Shown here one piece after another: positions 11,451 through 24,430 of a stretch of DNA of 64,000 bases. The stretch is taken from the NCBI RefSeq assembly GCF_047511655.1, contig NC_133391.1, positions 106,057,384 to 106,121,383 on the forward strand, read 5' to 3'. Position 1 is the stretch's first letter. Each line of letters begins with the position of its first letter. The stretch comes from Castor canadensis. Its lineage: Eukaryota; Chordata; Mammalia; Rodentia; Castoridae. Made by a program: the position numbers and the translations under genes. The notes under the pieces are model-generated. The model was not told the DNA's origin. It did no database searches and worked only from the letters and a program-made list of their open reading frames with translations.

Positions 11451-11949
11451 GATTCCAGTGTTATTTCTTAACATCTCTCAGGTCATCAGAAAGAGAAATT
11501 GTGTTTCTAACAGTTCAAGTCAAAGTTCCCTACTTGTAATATGATATACTGACTTCTATCACAGCTTTGCCTCTAAACCAAATACTAGGCCCACAGAAGA
11601 AAGAATACGTGCAATGCTCAAGTTGGTTCATATACCCACACAGAAGTGCCCACAAAACTAGGATTATTTAGTAAATTAACTGATCTGACTTGGATTATTT
11701 TTACTGTTTTGCCTCCTTTCAAGCTCAACAATATGCCAAGGCATAATTGGTTTCCTACTACCTCAATGAATGCCCTCTCTTATAATGGTACCAGTACTAC
11801 CTTAATTCATTTTGTCATAGGCCTTCCCTAGGAGAGTAGACAGTAGTTAGAAACCTCTTAAGGTCTCTAGTTTCACCTTTCTAAAGTATTTCCTATATTG
11901 TCATCAGTGTGATCAACTTTAAACACCTGATACCTACTCATTATACCTT

Positions 11950-12215
11950 TGTATTGAGATCCATCCATTCTTCTCCCATCTCAAATTTTACTTCCTTCAA
12001 GATGGGATCAGTATTGATCACTTCTATCATTAAACAATTTTCTCTACCTTCCTTAAAGAGTCCATCATTACATTAGGTTTCAGATGCCCATGTTGTTCTC
12101 TAGACTGTGCCCATGTAAAGGTACATATCTTGAGTGGTATCTTTGTATTCACAAGAGTATGAAGAATGATATCTTGACCCAGATAAACTTTCAATAAGTG
12201 TTAGCCAAATATAAT
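11950..12215 (+). repeat. L2 LINE 3' fragment
   Basis: CCATCTCAAATTTTACTTCC TTCAAGA parallels the L2 phrase about multiple-base TCACCTCCTCAGA, followed by the middle section and the terminal AAACTTTCAATAAGTGTTAG. Ancient, non-coding. Confidence 0.6.
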
Positions 12216-15199
12216 TACTGAAGTGCTAAATACTCCAATGTAAGCAATAAGTGTGTTAACAATGTAGTCTTGGCCAAAGTACTCAAGGAACGAAAATGCA
12301 TCACTATATAGGATTCATAACCATACTATGTAGGAGCCACAGGTAGGCCTCAGTATCTAGCCAATATCAGGACAACTCTACATGAGCCTTTTGCATTTTT
12401 GTAAATTTTATGAGTGAGATATTGACTGTTTTTAATTCAAATCTATATTTTCAAGGATGTTTCCATGGAAAATATACATGCTTGGAAGATAGAGACAATG
12501 GCTCCCTAAACTTAGGGTTTCTGTTCTATACTGCATGTGACAGTATCAGCTGACTTGCCTATCTGCACAGCGTCCTCATGGAACTAGGACTTAGGCAACC
12601 AACATGAGGGAATATTGATATTCTGGCTATTGCTATTGTTGAGAAAAAGAAAGCCTTTGCTTCTGACTCAGGTATTTTTTTGTCTTTTGCCAGAATTCAC
12701 TGTGGCTGGTTAACTTGTGAACTTGAAAATAGGGAAAAATTTCACAACCTTCATAGTTCTTAGTCTATAACACAAATAGGCTGTAGAAGTTCATATTTAT
12801 TTACAGGACTTCGGCTTTTACAGTGGTAAAAACTTTGTGTGGCCTTTTACACGTCAAGACAAACTTGATAGAATTCCAGTTTTAATGTTATATGACCCAT
12901 CAGATCTTTTAATTATATAGTAAGGATAATTTTTATTTATAAAATCTACAAAATATTTCATGGATCAGTAAATTGAGAAAATATTTATTGATCACCTATT
13001 ATGTGACAAGTACATTAAATGAATTAGTACATTAAATTCCATGTTTGATTTGCCAGTGAATAATACCATTATGCACCGTCACATTAAAAAATAAAAAAAC
13101 TGGGTCTCTTTCCTGACTTGTCATTCTTACTTTACTATAGGTCTTATTAGATTTTTTGTTTTTAGAGATATATTATCTCTTGAGCCTTTCAGCTTTCTTT
13201 CATACCCACTGTTTCTACCATAATATCTCCCCTGAATTAATGGTATAATGTACATCTTCTCCTCTCCTCCTGTTTTGTGACCCTCTTCACTATTAATTTT
13301 ATATAATGAACCTGAGTGAGTTTTTTAAATGGAAATTTAATCAAATTACTTTCTAAAAACATCTATCATCGACTCATTTTGGCCTCTCGATAAAGCCTAT
13401 GTTTATACTTTCAACCTACAGCTGTATTTAACAAAGATCTTTAATGACAGTGTATTAAATAAAATAGAAGTGCATTTTTTCTTAGATACCATTTTGAGAC
13501 TCAACTATCAAAATCACCATGGTGGTGATTTTGAAGCTATTGAGAGAAGTAGGGTATTCATATCTTATTGCTTTACCATCCCTATGATCATTCCTCATCC
13601 ATAATGTACAGATGCCTCTATATCCTGATTGTGTTCCATGAAGCAGGATGGGAAGAAAGAGTGAAAGGGATGGGCTGCCTTTCTTCTAAATATATAATGA
13701 AATATTTGTTATCTCTTCTGCTTATATTCTGTGGGTCACAAATTAGTCATATGGTCACACTTGGCTGTAAGGGAGACTGGGAGATGTGGTTCATATCCTG
13801 GTATTCCATATGCCCATCAAAAATTGGGTATTTAATTATGACAAAATTGTAGAGAATGCATGCTAGGCAATAATAGCAACTTTGCAACCCTGAACTACAA
13901 AGGTCGTTCTTGAACTGGCTTTGCTTCCTTCTCTAGTCCCAACAGATAATACTGCACCCTTATGAAAACACTATCACAACTTATCTCATACCACCAAATT
14001 GTTATTGCTTTTACTTTCAAGTCTGATTCTCTCAATTAAACAATGGACATTTTAATTACTGTAATTGTGTCTCATTTAAATATATAAATTCCAACATTTA
14101 ATAAAATACATGCTTATAATAGTTGAATAAGCTAGCTGAATGACTGACAATCATGACAATGCTACATTTGTGCATTTTAATATTCACATTTTACATATGA
14201 AGAAACTTGGCCTTAGGCAATTAGATAACTTGACCAATTTTGAGATGACCAATACAAAATTCCAATTTATGCCTGTTTGATAAATAATTTCCAAAATCTT
14301 TTTACTCCACTTTATTGAGATCCTCTTTTATCTTACAGCACTTCAAGGACACTAAAATATGGAGTTATGATTTATCTCAGTTGTAAGTTCCAGATAAATT
14401 AGTTTTCTTTGTTCTCGTCCTTCCTATGGAAATAAAGAATGGAAGGTTTGGGAATCCTTCCCAAGCCTGAATTCCTCATGTTGTGTAAAAGACAATTATG
14501 TGAAAATTTAGCTAAGTAAATAATAACAACCTTTTATTACTGAACTCTTCCCAATAGGCTGTGCCTTTTAACTAGATTTTCTAAATTAACATTTATACTG
14601 CTTTTCATACTTAATGCTCTTCACATTATTTGTGAAAGCAGGAAAAGTAAGAGTAAATATGTAAAAACATTTTCTGAAATATTTTCAGGAAGACTTTGCT
14701 GGGCCATGTTTAACTAGATGAGAACAAGAGCTCTTTTTAAACTTTGTTGAGATCTTATGCTCTCAGAAGTCATCTTGATATATTTTTACAAAGAAGCAAA
14801 GAAGAATTGTGTCATAATTTTATTTAAAAAAAATAAACACTTGGCAATATGAGAACTAGCTAAAAATGGTGGTGGTGTCAGGGATAGAATGTTGAACACA
14901 AGAGAAATCCTAAATAGTCCATTACTTTTTATTCTTACTTAAAGATATTGTAGTTAATATGAGTACTAATTATTTCCTCCTCATCTCTTTAGGAACACAG
15001 AATCAGAAAAATGATATTCCTACATCTAATTAATACACACACACATAATTGGATGTGTGATGTTCAGAAATAAGAGGATAAATGAGATTTTATATTCTGA
15101 AAAAGAAACTTTGACCATGAAACTTTAAAGAAAATGTCTTATGTGAAGGAAGGTGCTTGTTTGTTTACATTGGGCTGGAGGTTGTAGAGAAAACAATCT
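12216..15199. other. AT-rich unique DNA with possible L2 traces
   Basis: No gene seen. About 12960-13025 resembles the end of an L2 on the minus strand (GAAAATATTTATTGATCACC TATTATGTG). About 13160-13410 is a pyrimidine-rich stretch that could be an old L2 body, and 14160-14290 has MIR-like wording. A perfect short hairpin lies at 13510-13532. The 94-codon frame at 13568-13852 is not recognisable. Confidence 0.45.
13510..13532. other. Perfect 10-bp inverted repeat, 3-nt loop
   Basis: AAAATCACCA and its complement TGGTGATTTT separated by TGG. No T run or other context makes this a functional terminator; it could be chance. Confidence 0.9.
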
Positions 15200-15545
15200 T
15201 TCTTTTTATGACATATTCTTGCAATGTGAAAATTACCCTATTGGCTTTGGTGGCTTGCATGCAACCAGTTTTGCCAATACAGTTATTTGAAATAAAATTG
15301 ACTTTCTTGGAAATGTTTCATTGGAATCCTTAAATTGCTCAGCAGACTCACAGCCCAATTGATTCCTGTCTCCCAAAAGGCACCTTTTGGCCACAGTGTT
15401 AATTGCTGTACTGACTGACCAAAACTCCAAGGACCAAAGGCTGTGAATTGACTTGCTGCCTGACTCAGTTATTCATTTACGATATCTTACCATCACAGAT
15501 GCCCTGGGTTCAATTCAGAATGTTTGTCTTAATTTATTAATCCCA
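15200..15545. other. Repeat-free stretch, candidate conserved noncoding element
   Basis: Balanced composition without repeat wording, containing TTAATTGC, CCAATTGA and a perfect 8-bp inverted repeat (15373-15380 with 15383-15390, CCAAAAGG/CCTTTTGG). A minus frame of 65 codons here has no recognised product. Inference from texture only. Confidence 0.25.
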
Positions 15546-16339
15546 ATATTTATTTTAAGGTGAAATGACTTTTGGTTTCCCAAGTCCTTTTAAATTTGAG
15601 GTGATGAAGAGGGTCAATAGTGATGATGCCTATTGAATAGAATTTGGGAAATTTTGCATTCTCTCACTTCTAGACACCTCTCTGAATAGACTGAGCAAGA
15701 GCTTCACATAATCCAAATCAGTTTTGAAAACTGACTATACTCGTCCTTTGGAGGAAGATGTTGTTTCATGATTGTAAGAAGGTTGATAATAAATTTGTGT
15801 GTTAAAAGTAGATAAAATGGAGAAAATAGCTTCTACTACAAAAATTCTAACAAAAGGAAACATGTATTCTTAATTATCACACACAGTGCGGGGGAAACAG
15901 GTCAACCAAGGATTTTTAATCACATCAATTAGAAACAAGATTTTGACCCTCTTGTAAAGAAAAAAAGATAGGCAAAACATCTGTTTTTATCTTTCCAACT
16001 GCCAATCTGAAACAAAATGGCATCCAGTGCAATGACTTATGAGATAAAGACATATACTTGGTACATGACACATTTTTATGACTTGTTTATCATTTTATAC
16101 AATCTCCACTTACTCTACATTGGTATATTTTTTGCTTATTAATTATGAACAGAAAATTGGCTTCATTTCATTTCTCAATTGAGCATAAAATAAAACTACC
16201 AAATTCCAAGTACTAATGGCAAATCTGAGGCTCTCTGTCTGGCTCCAACTATGCCCTTATTATGCACTGCTTGTTTTACTGTGCTCTGCTATGTAACCAA
16301 ATAGAACCACTTACAGATGCAGATACTCTCATAATGCTT
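15546..16339. other. AT-rich unique DNA, no gene seen
   Basis: Nothing recognisable on either strand. Confidence 0.6.
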
Positions 16340-16470
16340 GTCCACTTCCCTGTCTTGGTTAATGCTGGTCTTTCACTCTGGAAAATATTTTCCCCTAAAT
16401 TTCAAGAGCTGAAATTTAAGTATCTTCCAGATTCTCCTCAAAAGCCTCCTTAGTCTCCATCTCAATTCCA
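16340..16470 (+). repeat. Possible L2 fragment
   Basis: GGTCTTTCACTCTGGAAAAT followed by AGATTCTCCTCAAAAGCCTCC parallels the L2 sequence around the CTGGAA and CCTCAGAGAGGCCTTCC region. Short and diverged. Confidence 0.45.
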
Positions 16471-18837
16471 ACCTGGATGAGAGGAATGATACAAGTAAGT
16501 TTGGAAGAACATTATTTTTCCTGTTGTGTGGAGGCTAAAAGAGGAGAAATAGAGAGGTCATGAGACTTTTTTATATTCTAAGACTATAAGAAGATGAACT
16601 AGAGTAAGATCAGTGAAAAAGAAGAGAAGAGGATAAGTTTTATATACAGTGTGAAAGAGGAATCCACTGATCTTGTTTTTAAATTGGAAGGAGTATGAGT
16701 AAATGGGAGAATCATTTTAAGGCAAATTGGTGGAATAAGAAGACAATTAGCTACAAGTCTTGTGTTCATAAATGGGAGTCAAGGCCAGTATTATAAATAT
16801 AGGAATCAAAACCACATAAATGCTTTTAAACACTATAAGAATAGATATAGCTATCTAGGAAGGAGGTTGTCGAGAAGAGAGAAGAGTGCTCTGAAGGGAT
16901 CAACAAGGTTAAAAAGAAGAGTTTGGTTTTGCTTAAGGAAGAAATATGGTTAAATAGCATCCAATACTACTTAGAATGTAAGAAAACATGGAAAAACATT
17001 TGTTAATGTTGGCAACACGGAAATCATCTGGAACTTTATTAAGGTTATTGATCAGGGAGAGGTGAGAGTGAAAACAACATGGTCTTGGGTAGAATTATGA
17101 ATTAAAGGCCCAGAAATGGAGAAAAAATTTAAGTTTTTTGACAAGTGTCAAGAAATAGAGCAAAAGTTAGTGGGCAATGTGATATGGAGGATGTTTCTAT
17201 TTTTTTTTATTTTAGAAGAGCATGGTGTATATAAATGGGAATTATCCATGAAAGAAGGAAAACCTATGATGCAAGAGGGAAAGAAGACTCAAGTCAGCAT
17301 AGTTTTTAGGAAGACGCTAGGGATCACACCCAGAGAAGAGCAAGAAGGAACCAGGTTTGGTAAGAGGATCAATAGTCCTGCATTTTATTATAAAGAAAAG
17401 ATACATGCAAGATTAGGTACAGTTAGATTTGGTGGTGAGAATGTGAGAGATTGGGACTCTGATTCCTCCTATTTTGCCACTAGAGGGGTAGTTAAGGCCT
17501 TCCAGTGTGGGAGGAGCAGGAAACAGACCAGAAGAGAGAGGATGTTATGAAAGAGTTGTCTCTGGTAGCGGGAAAGTGAGGTTATTGCAGAAACAGATCA
17601 TTGCAAGGAGCACTAATCTGTGTCCAACTGAGATTGGTATGGAAACCTCTCAATTAAACACTGTGAGTTTCTTCACTCACATTCCATGGCATTTGGAAAG
17701 ATGCAGAAGAAATCAGACTACTTTTTACTCTGAGTTATCATTAATTATGCACATGCTCCTCTATATAACAAAACAAAGAAACAACAAAGATTCACATCTG
17801 AATTCCTCACGTCACTTACTACTCTACAATCCCTAAATAAACTTATCAATACTTTTCAGGATGAATGAACAAACATTTTTTTTTTGGGTATTCTTCTAAA
17901 TTGAACTGAGATTATTTTTATTTGGGAAAGTAAGTTATTGTTACCAATTGTAAGGAAAAGAAGATAAAACTAGAATACTGGATTTTTCATCATACTTAAA
18001 ATTGTGTAAAATTCTGTATTTTTTGTCTGTCTTTGTCTCTTATGAGAAGCTTAGAGAATATGTCATATTTAAAGGTCCAAAATAACAGGGTATAGAGTCT
18101 GAAGAGTGGCCACAAAAGCAAAGCAGGAATGGTAAATATTTCAGGCAGATGCCTTGTTGGAATGTAATTGCTAAGGTACTAGGTAGTAAATGCTGAGTGG
18201 TATGCTGAGTATCTCATTGGAAATGCCAAACTGAATTGTAAAATAGCTGAAATTGTGATGCCTGCCTGAAAAACAAGTGACCTGAAAGTAATCTTGAAAT
18301 GGAAAGCCTCTTTGCATATTATCAGGAATCCTAACATTTAAGATCTTTACTATGAAGTTTTAAGTTGCTATTCAAAATTTTGGTAACATTTTATTAAAAT
18401 ATTGGCATAATTCAAGGTAAGCATAATGGATTTTGGAAAACATGTATTCCAAACTTATTAATTTGAAATGAAAATAGGTATAATATGTTTCTCTGTGTAT
18501 GCCATAAAACAATATGGAAGTATGACCTGTCACTTTGGGGAACAGTGGCTGGCAGTTGTTACTGTTTCACTTTTAGTTGACCTTAAAACAATTCAAGTGA
18601 GTGATAGTCTTTTCAAAGACTCATTTATCTGATGCTTGTCTGTTTCCGAAACAAAGAAGTTCAAATAGTCAAAATGAAAATGAACAACAGAAAAAAACTG
18701 CTGAATATTTGGCTTTTCTTTCTTTCTTCTTAATGCTCATAGAGGAATAAAATACATTAAACAATTAATTTTGACCCTGTAAACTTTTGAACATTCCTTA
18801 CCCTATGAAAGTAAAGAATTATTAAAGTCAAAATGCC
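16471..18837. other. Unique DNA, partly purine-rich, no gene seen
   Basis: 16500-17560 is purine-rich and could be an old minus-strand L2 or similar repeat. The 144-codon frame at 17116-17550 and the 109-codon frame at 17507-17836 lie here. Their translations are charged, lysine/arginine-rich and match no domain I recognise, and no splice context or CpG island supports them. Confidence 0.5.
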
Positions 18838-19690
18838 ATAATTTATTCAATTTGTATTTACTGAGTATGTGACCAGGGATATTCTTAGAGATGTTGTGAT
18901 CAAGAACAGACAAAAGATACCTAAGTGGCTGATGCTGTGTAGATAGTGGTCAGGAAAAGCCTTTCTAGGGAGATGATATTTGAGCAGAAACTTGAATCAA
19001 GCAAAGAAGAAGCCCGTAAAGAAACCTCAATGGAGATGGCTCCAAGTAGAAGCAGTAGAGGGGTGCCTCAGAACTTTTATAAAGGAAATTTTAGGCAAAC
19101 ACTCTTTAGGAGAATCCTAGGAGAGTCCATAGCACTATCATTTCATAACAAGGACCAGTCTTTCATTCAGATTGTATATTCCTTTATTTGGGCTATATAG
19201 TGAAAGTACCTTAATGGAAAACCTGATGATAGATTAAAGAAAAATAGCTTGATGTTAAAACCATCATCCAATATTGGCTGGATAAAATCTTGCAAATGCA
19301 AGACTCATAAGCTAGGAATGTGTCAGTACAACCAGAGGTTAGAAAGAGTGGTATGAAAAGAAATAAGTTCAAGAAAGAGATAGCAGCAGACCATGTGGAA
19401 GAAGACCAGGCCAAATTAAGATACTTGCCTTCTATCCCAGAGGTTAGGCATTGATGGATGTCAAAGAGCAATAATGTGATTTATTTTATTCATTCTATTC
19501 TATGGAGCATGTATCAAAGAAGGACCACAGAAGAAGCAAAGAGGTATGTTGAGGGTCCATTGTGCTTGTCAGAAGGGCAATGATGGTGGTCTGACTAGGT
19601 TAAAGGTAGTGAAGATGGACACAAGTGGACTAGTATGGAAGGTGTTTGAAGGTGGAACAGATAATATTTATTCAAGGATTTGATATTGGG
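18838..19690 (-). repeat. Long L2 LINE 3' copy
   Basis: Read on the minus strand, the order of L2 landmarks is preserved. At the left is the terminal region (TTTGTATTTACTGAGTATGT). Next comes the GGTCAGGAAAAGCCTTTCTA GG / GATATTTGAGCAGAAACTTG block (18946-19000), the complement of the L2 phrase ending in TTCCCTGACC. Then follow CAGACCATGTGGAAGA (19387) and TGATGGTGGTCTGACTAGG (19579). This is about 850 bp of collinear, strongly diverged L2. The 84-codon frame at 18946-19200 and the 86-codon minus frame at 19211-19471 are decayed LINE sequence or chance, not genes. Confidence 0.6.
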
Positions 19691-20930
19691 GTGGTTATAA
19701 AGGAAAGAGGTTATTAATTGAAAGCAGAAAGAAATGTGTATGTATGATTGTTGGTAGTTTGTATTTTAATACTATTGTGTACATAGTATCCCCAACTGAA
19801 ATGCTTCTATTTGTTTATTAGTGATCCCAGTGGAAATATTGTTGAGAAAAAAATTTAAATTTATTAAAAATATAATTAAAGTGACATAATTTCTTCAGTA
19901 TTCATATGTCATTAACATGCTTATGCTTTAATAATTTACAATCCTTAGGAAGTTTGACAAATTTTGAAGGTTTGGGAAGTTTTTAATTAAAAGCGTGAAT
20001 CAATTAGATAAGAATTGTGTGTTAAAAAAGTATAATATGAATAAATATTTTAAAATATCACTTTATATTCATTTAAGTAGCAGTTTGCAAAACACTTCTC
20101 CTTTAGTTGTGTTTTCATTTTACAACAACTGTATAAAGTGTCAGGGTGGCCATTATTATTTTAAGCCCATTTGAAAGTGTTGAGACTTAAGTCAAATATC
20201 TTATCTCAAAATCCAACAGTTAAAATTGAAGAATCTCACCTAAAATCCGTGACTTTCAGCTGCAAATTAAAGCAGCCTTCCTATTACCAGGATTAAACAC
20301 GTACACACACACACACACACACACATACACTAATACGTACACACACACAAGTACAAATACTAAAGTAGGATTTAATTTATAAGTTGATTTATTATAGCTA
20401 CTAGGAAGCTTATACCTATAATACATGCTAATACCAGAAGATGACAGTAATATTTTGCAATGAAACATAGAATATTTGGGGAAATAACAGAAACAAATTG
20501 GAAGAAAAATTTCTTCCTGGAAAAATATAAAATAGCAGCAAAGGATCATCACTACTTCTAGGTAGTAAATGAAATGAAAACAAAAAAATGCTTTTGAATG
20601 AGATTAAAGTAGAGAGACATCATGATGTACCTTATTCCAATTTGGAAGGAATCATAATGTGCTTACTCCAAAGTTGGCTCTTCTCTCCTAAACTATCTTT
20701 CTAGATAGCCAGAGAAAAAGTTTTTAAATAATTGCTAGAAAGTTGACGAGTGGGCCTCAGTGCCTTGAAGAAATATGTGCCATATATTGTGTATATTGTT
20801 ATTTCATGTTAGCACCAATCTTGTCTCCTCTAGATTGACAAAATTTAAGTTGCTCTGACCATTTCCTTGAGATTGTAAAATAGGAATAGAGAAGTTTGTT
20901 GCCCATGGTATGTTTACTTTATGAAAATAT
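19691..20930. other. AT-rich unique DNA with a MIR-like piece
   Basis: About 20085-20245 reads like the second half of MIR (ACAACTGTATAAAGTGTCAG, CATTATTATTTTAAGCCCAT). The rest is unrecognised. The 98-codon minus frame at 20256-20552 runs through the CA repeat and is an artefact. Confidence 0.5.
20299..20349. repeat. (CA)n microsatellite
   Basis: CA dinucleotide tracts, interrupted by a TACACTAATACGTA segment. Confidence 0.95.
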
Positions 20931-21180
20931 CGAAGACAGAACATTTTTCAAGAGTCCTTCTGGGAAACAAACCTCTGTCAAGAAAGGAGATGTTTCATTT
21001 TACCAGTTTTCCCATCAGACGTAAGTCAGACAGAAGCTTTCAGTCTGCTCTGCTCTAAACTTGTAGTTTAAGTCAAAATGTTAATAATTTAGATTTACTG
21101 AAACTTGTTTGGTTTATCATTTTGCAAACCGCAGGCAATGATACCACCAGATTTTTAAAGCATATCGTGCTAATGAGATT
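20930..21180. other. Repeat-free stretch, candidate regulatory or conserved element
   Basis: Immediately left of an L1 3' end. Contains AAACCGCAGG (a RUNX-type core), TTAATAATTTA and other typical factor cores without repeat wording. No alignment is available, so this is a texture-based inference. Confidence 0.22.
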
Positions 21181-21184
21181 TTAA

Positions 21185-21330
21185 AATTTTTTTCATTTTA
21201 TTTTTTATTACTGTGCTGGGGGTACACTGTGGCTTTTACAAAAGTTCTTACAACTTAGCAAATATATCACACTTGAATTCACTCCCCCATCATTCTCCTT
21301 TATTCCCCCTTTCACCCATTGGAGATAATA
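21185..21330 (-). mobile_element. L1 3' UTR fragment
   Basis: T-rich start, then TTTTACAAAAGTTCTTACAA, ATCACACTTGAATTCACTCC and a polypyrimidine run. This is the same order as the L1 3' end at 24431-24560. Very short, 5'-truncated. Confidence 0.7.
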
Positions 21331-22184
21331 TGTCTTAGAAAAGGAAACTTGTTTACTTTCCTTCTCTCAGAATATTACATTCTATATATTCTATTACGTA
21401 GATATTTTTAAAACCCTAACTAGAATTCTTTATCCTTTGTTTGATTCAAGAGACCTAATAGAGGTTCAAAGTATAGTATTTTCCATGATAGTCAGAAAAA
21501 ACTCTCTCTCAGGGGTAAGCATGAAACTGTGGTACTGGTTGCCTTGGCAGGCACACACAGACTTCACATCAGAACAGCCAAATTTACATTTTGCCTCCAA
21601 GTGAGATACTACTAAGGGGTTTCCTTTCATAAAGACATTCATTAATAGTATCTTCTATTTCCATTTAAAAGTCAAGGAAGACTATAGAACCTGTGTAACT
21701 TTTAATTTTTTTCTGTTGGCAAGGATAGGATGGAACATTTACAAAGTGCTTTTCTCCCTCTAGGGAGAAAAATTGTTAAGCATGAAACATTATAGGGCTT
21801 TCACTGGAAGCTTTCTGTGGTGCCCACATCAATATTTGAGCTTTCCTAATGGGATTTCCTATGGTACTTTCAGGCACAATTGATATTTAGACACAAACTT
21901 AATCATCAAATAGTGATTGTTTTTAACCAAGGAAATATCCCACGGGATATGAAAGATTCAGTTTAAACTAGAGAAAAACCACTTGCTCTTCAGAGAAATA
22001 CAGTTAAGGTCCTAAGTGGCCTAAGGCTGTGCTTCTCAAGCATACCTTTTTAAAAGACATTGATCTCACATTTGAATTTAAACTCTAAGAGCTATTAGCT
22101 TTCTCCCTAAAAGTTAGTTATGTCTTAATCCTGTATTGGGGCAGGATAGGAACAAACCTTTAATCTCTGTAAAAGGTATTGTAA
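21331..22184. other. Unique DNA, no gene seen
   Basis: No repeat or gene recognised on either strand. Confidence 0.55.
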
Positions 22185-22530
22185 TCTCTTCAGGCTGTTA
22201 AACAGTTTATAAACCATAGAAATTTATTTCTCACAGTTCTGAAAGGAGAGACATTGAAGATCAAGGCACCACAGATTTGATATCAATTGAGAGTGCATTT
22301 TCCTCCCCAGATGTGATGGTGACTTCTTGTTGTACCTTCACATGGTGAAAGGGACAGGGAGATCTATTTAGAGTCTCTTTTATAAAAGATAAATCCCACT
22401 TTGGAAAGTTCCACTGTCATTACCTTGATTCAGAGCTTCCAAAAGTCCTACATCCTTAGTACAATCACCTTGGGGGTTAGGATTTCAACATATGAATTTT
22501 GAGGGAGCACAAACATTCAGAGCCACAGTT
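22185..22530 (-). repeat. MaLR (MLT1/MST-type) LTR
   Basis: Reversed MaLR landmarks in order: CCATAGAAATTTATTTCTCA CAGTTCTG, ATGGTGACTTCTTGTTGTACC TTCACATGG, then TTGGGGGTTAGGATTTCAAC ATATGAATTTT and CACAAACATTCAGAGCCACA. Solo LTR length is about right. Old, no internal region seen. Confidence 0.78.
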
Positions 22531-23550
22531 GATGGGTTTTTTTTTGGTGTCCTGTCTTCTTTCTTCCTGCCTCTATTTACTTAAGAAGGGAAATAAAGAC
22601 AATTCTTTCCTGACTCAGCTTATTTAGGTTGATAAAGAATGGAGCTTACCATAGGTTAGACTGCAAAAAGTGCAATCTGTGTAATTCCTTGGTGCACAGG
22701 CTGAGCTGAAGTAGGAATTCAGGCAGTAAGGACATTTCTTGAGGATTACTCAGGTCCCTGAAAAGGCTCATCCTGGGCATGGTTTGTTCCACATTTATTT
22801 TCACTTATTTAAGCATGGTGATGTGGTTATGGTAAGTGCATCAATGGCCAGAGTCTATAATGAAAGAGGCTCTAGACAGGACCCCGTCATCTCTATTTAT
22901 GGGATATCTACTGTCTTTGCCTATGTACTCAGGGATCCCTGTTTTGACAGACAAATTTAATTTAGTTTAAATTAATACTTACATTAATATTATCTTTGTA
23001 ATGTCAACTATATTGGCTCTCAACGATGCTCAACATTTTTATTTAAGTTCTTTACCATAATTTTAAGAAATTTAAAAGGAAAAAATACACTTTACATGTT
23101 TAGACCATTGATATGGTCTCCAGGTTTTAAAAAGTTTTATACCAGTTTTATATTTGCACAGTCTTTCCACAGCAGTTCAGAACTATGAGTGCATTATTTC
23201 AGATTGCATCATTATAAGCTATTATGAGAAGAAATGATTGGGGAGGGGATTTCTGTTATGTTGAGAATTAACTATGAAAATCTGATAAAAAGACAGACAC
23301 TTTTATTTGAATTTGGGAAATATTACTGTAGTGAATTTGAACATCAATTCCTGACTCATCAAGTTAAGAAATATAAGAATGAGAAATAAACTCTTTTTTA
23401 AAAGGGGCATTTTTCTTCTAGACATTCTTCTTCTTCCTTTCCTTTCCCTTTTTTCCCTTCTGTGTTTAATTTCTGATTTTCTTCATCCTCACTTTCACCT
23501 ATAACCTCACATATCTAGCCTCTGTCCCAATGTAATTCACTCTAAAAAAC
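22531..23550. other. Unique DNA, no gene seen
   Basis: A 73-codon plus frame at 22739-22960 has no recognisable product. Nothing else noted. Confidence 0.55.
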
Positions 23551-23554
23551 AGCA

Positions 23555-23790
23555 GAAGCTTGGTGTGATGGTTCATGCCTGGGGTCCTAGCTACTTGGAG
23601 GTCTGAGGAGGAGGAAGGAGGATAATGAGAAGTTTGAGGCTATCCCAGGCAAAGTTTGGAAGGCCCTACCTTAAAAAATAAAACAAAACAAACAAAAACA
23701 ACAAAAGAGCTCAAATGGTAGAGCACTTGCCTAACATGCACAAGGCCCTGGACTTAATCCCTGGAACCATAAAATAAAAACTGTTTTAGT
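23555..23790 (+). mobile_element. B1-ID dimeric SINE
   Basis: The left arm is 7SL/B1-like: TGGTTCATGCCTGGGGTCCT AGCTACTTGGAGG, then AGTTTGAGGCTATCCCAGGC. An A-rich linker (AAAACAAAACAAACAAAAAC type, 23670-23705) follows. The right arm is ID-like: AATGGTAGAGCACTTGCCTA, GGCCCTGGACTTAATCCCTG, with a final A-rich tail. The internal box-B type sequence of the right arm is partly preserved. Confidence 0.8.
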
Positions 23791-24430
23791 TAAAGTTCAC
23801 TCATGTTTTCGACTGTCCTAGATTTTGAGCAAATTTGTACATATAAAATATTTTCATAAATTGAAAAAAGTAATAAAATTATAACAAGAAAATATTCTTC
23901 TTTGAAATTTGACCACCTTGTTTCCAAAAGTTAATGTCTACACATATAATGCAGTTGGGTTTATATGGCTAAGATGAATGTCATCAGCAGTAATTTCTTC
24001 CTTAAATGTTTTCCACATGATTCAACAGAAGGCATGATCTTTGTGCAATTCAACTTTGACACACTTATGCTGCTATCCTCTCAAAGATAGATCATCACAG
24101 AGCTTCTTTCTCTGAGAGTTGGTTAAATTTATTTTACCTTTTCCATGACAATTGTCTGATCATACTAGGGACTTTGCGATCAGAACTATTTATGTTTCAA
24201 AATTTGGAATTTAGTTGAATGAACTACTTACCTAAAAAGTTATACCACATACCTATACAACCTATACACTATTGTGATAGTAGACATTTACCAAGCATCT
24301 ATTATGCTTATCTAAACAATGGCATCTCATTCATATCATGAAGGATTTTATTTTTAATACTTTTAGTGATCAAGCAGAATAAATAGAAATGTTATTTGAT
24401 TTTCACATTAATTATTTATATATTGTATGA
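23791..24430. other. AT-rich unique DNA, no gene seen
   Basis: No gene or clear repeat seen. Confidence 0.55.

Noticed and set aside
17116..17550. 144-codon plus frame, the longest non-L1 open frame
   Set aside because: Basic, low-information translation from a purine-rich stretch, no domain, no splice context, no CpG island and no recognisable family.
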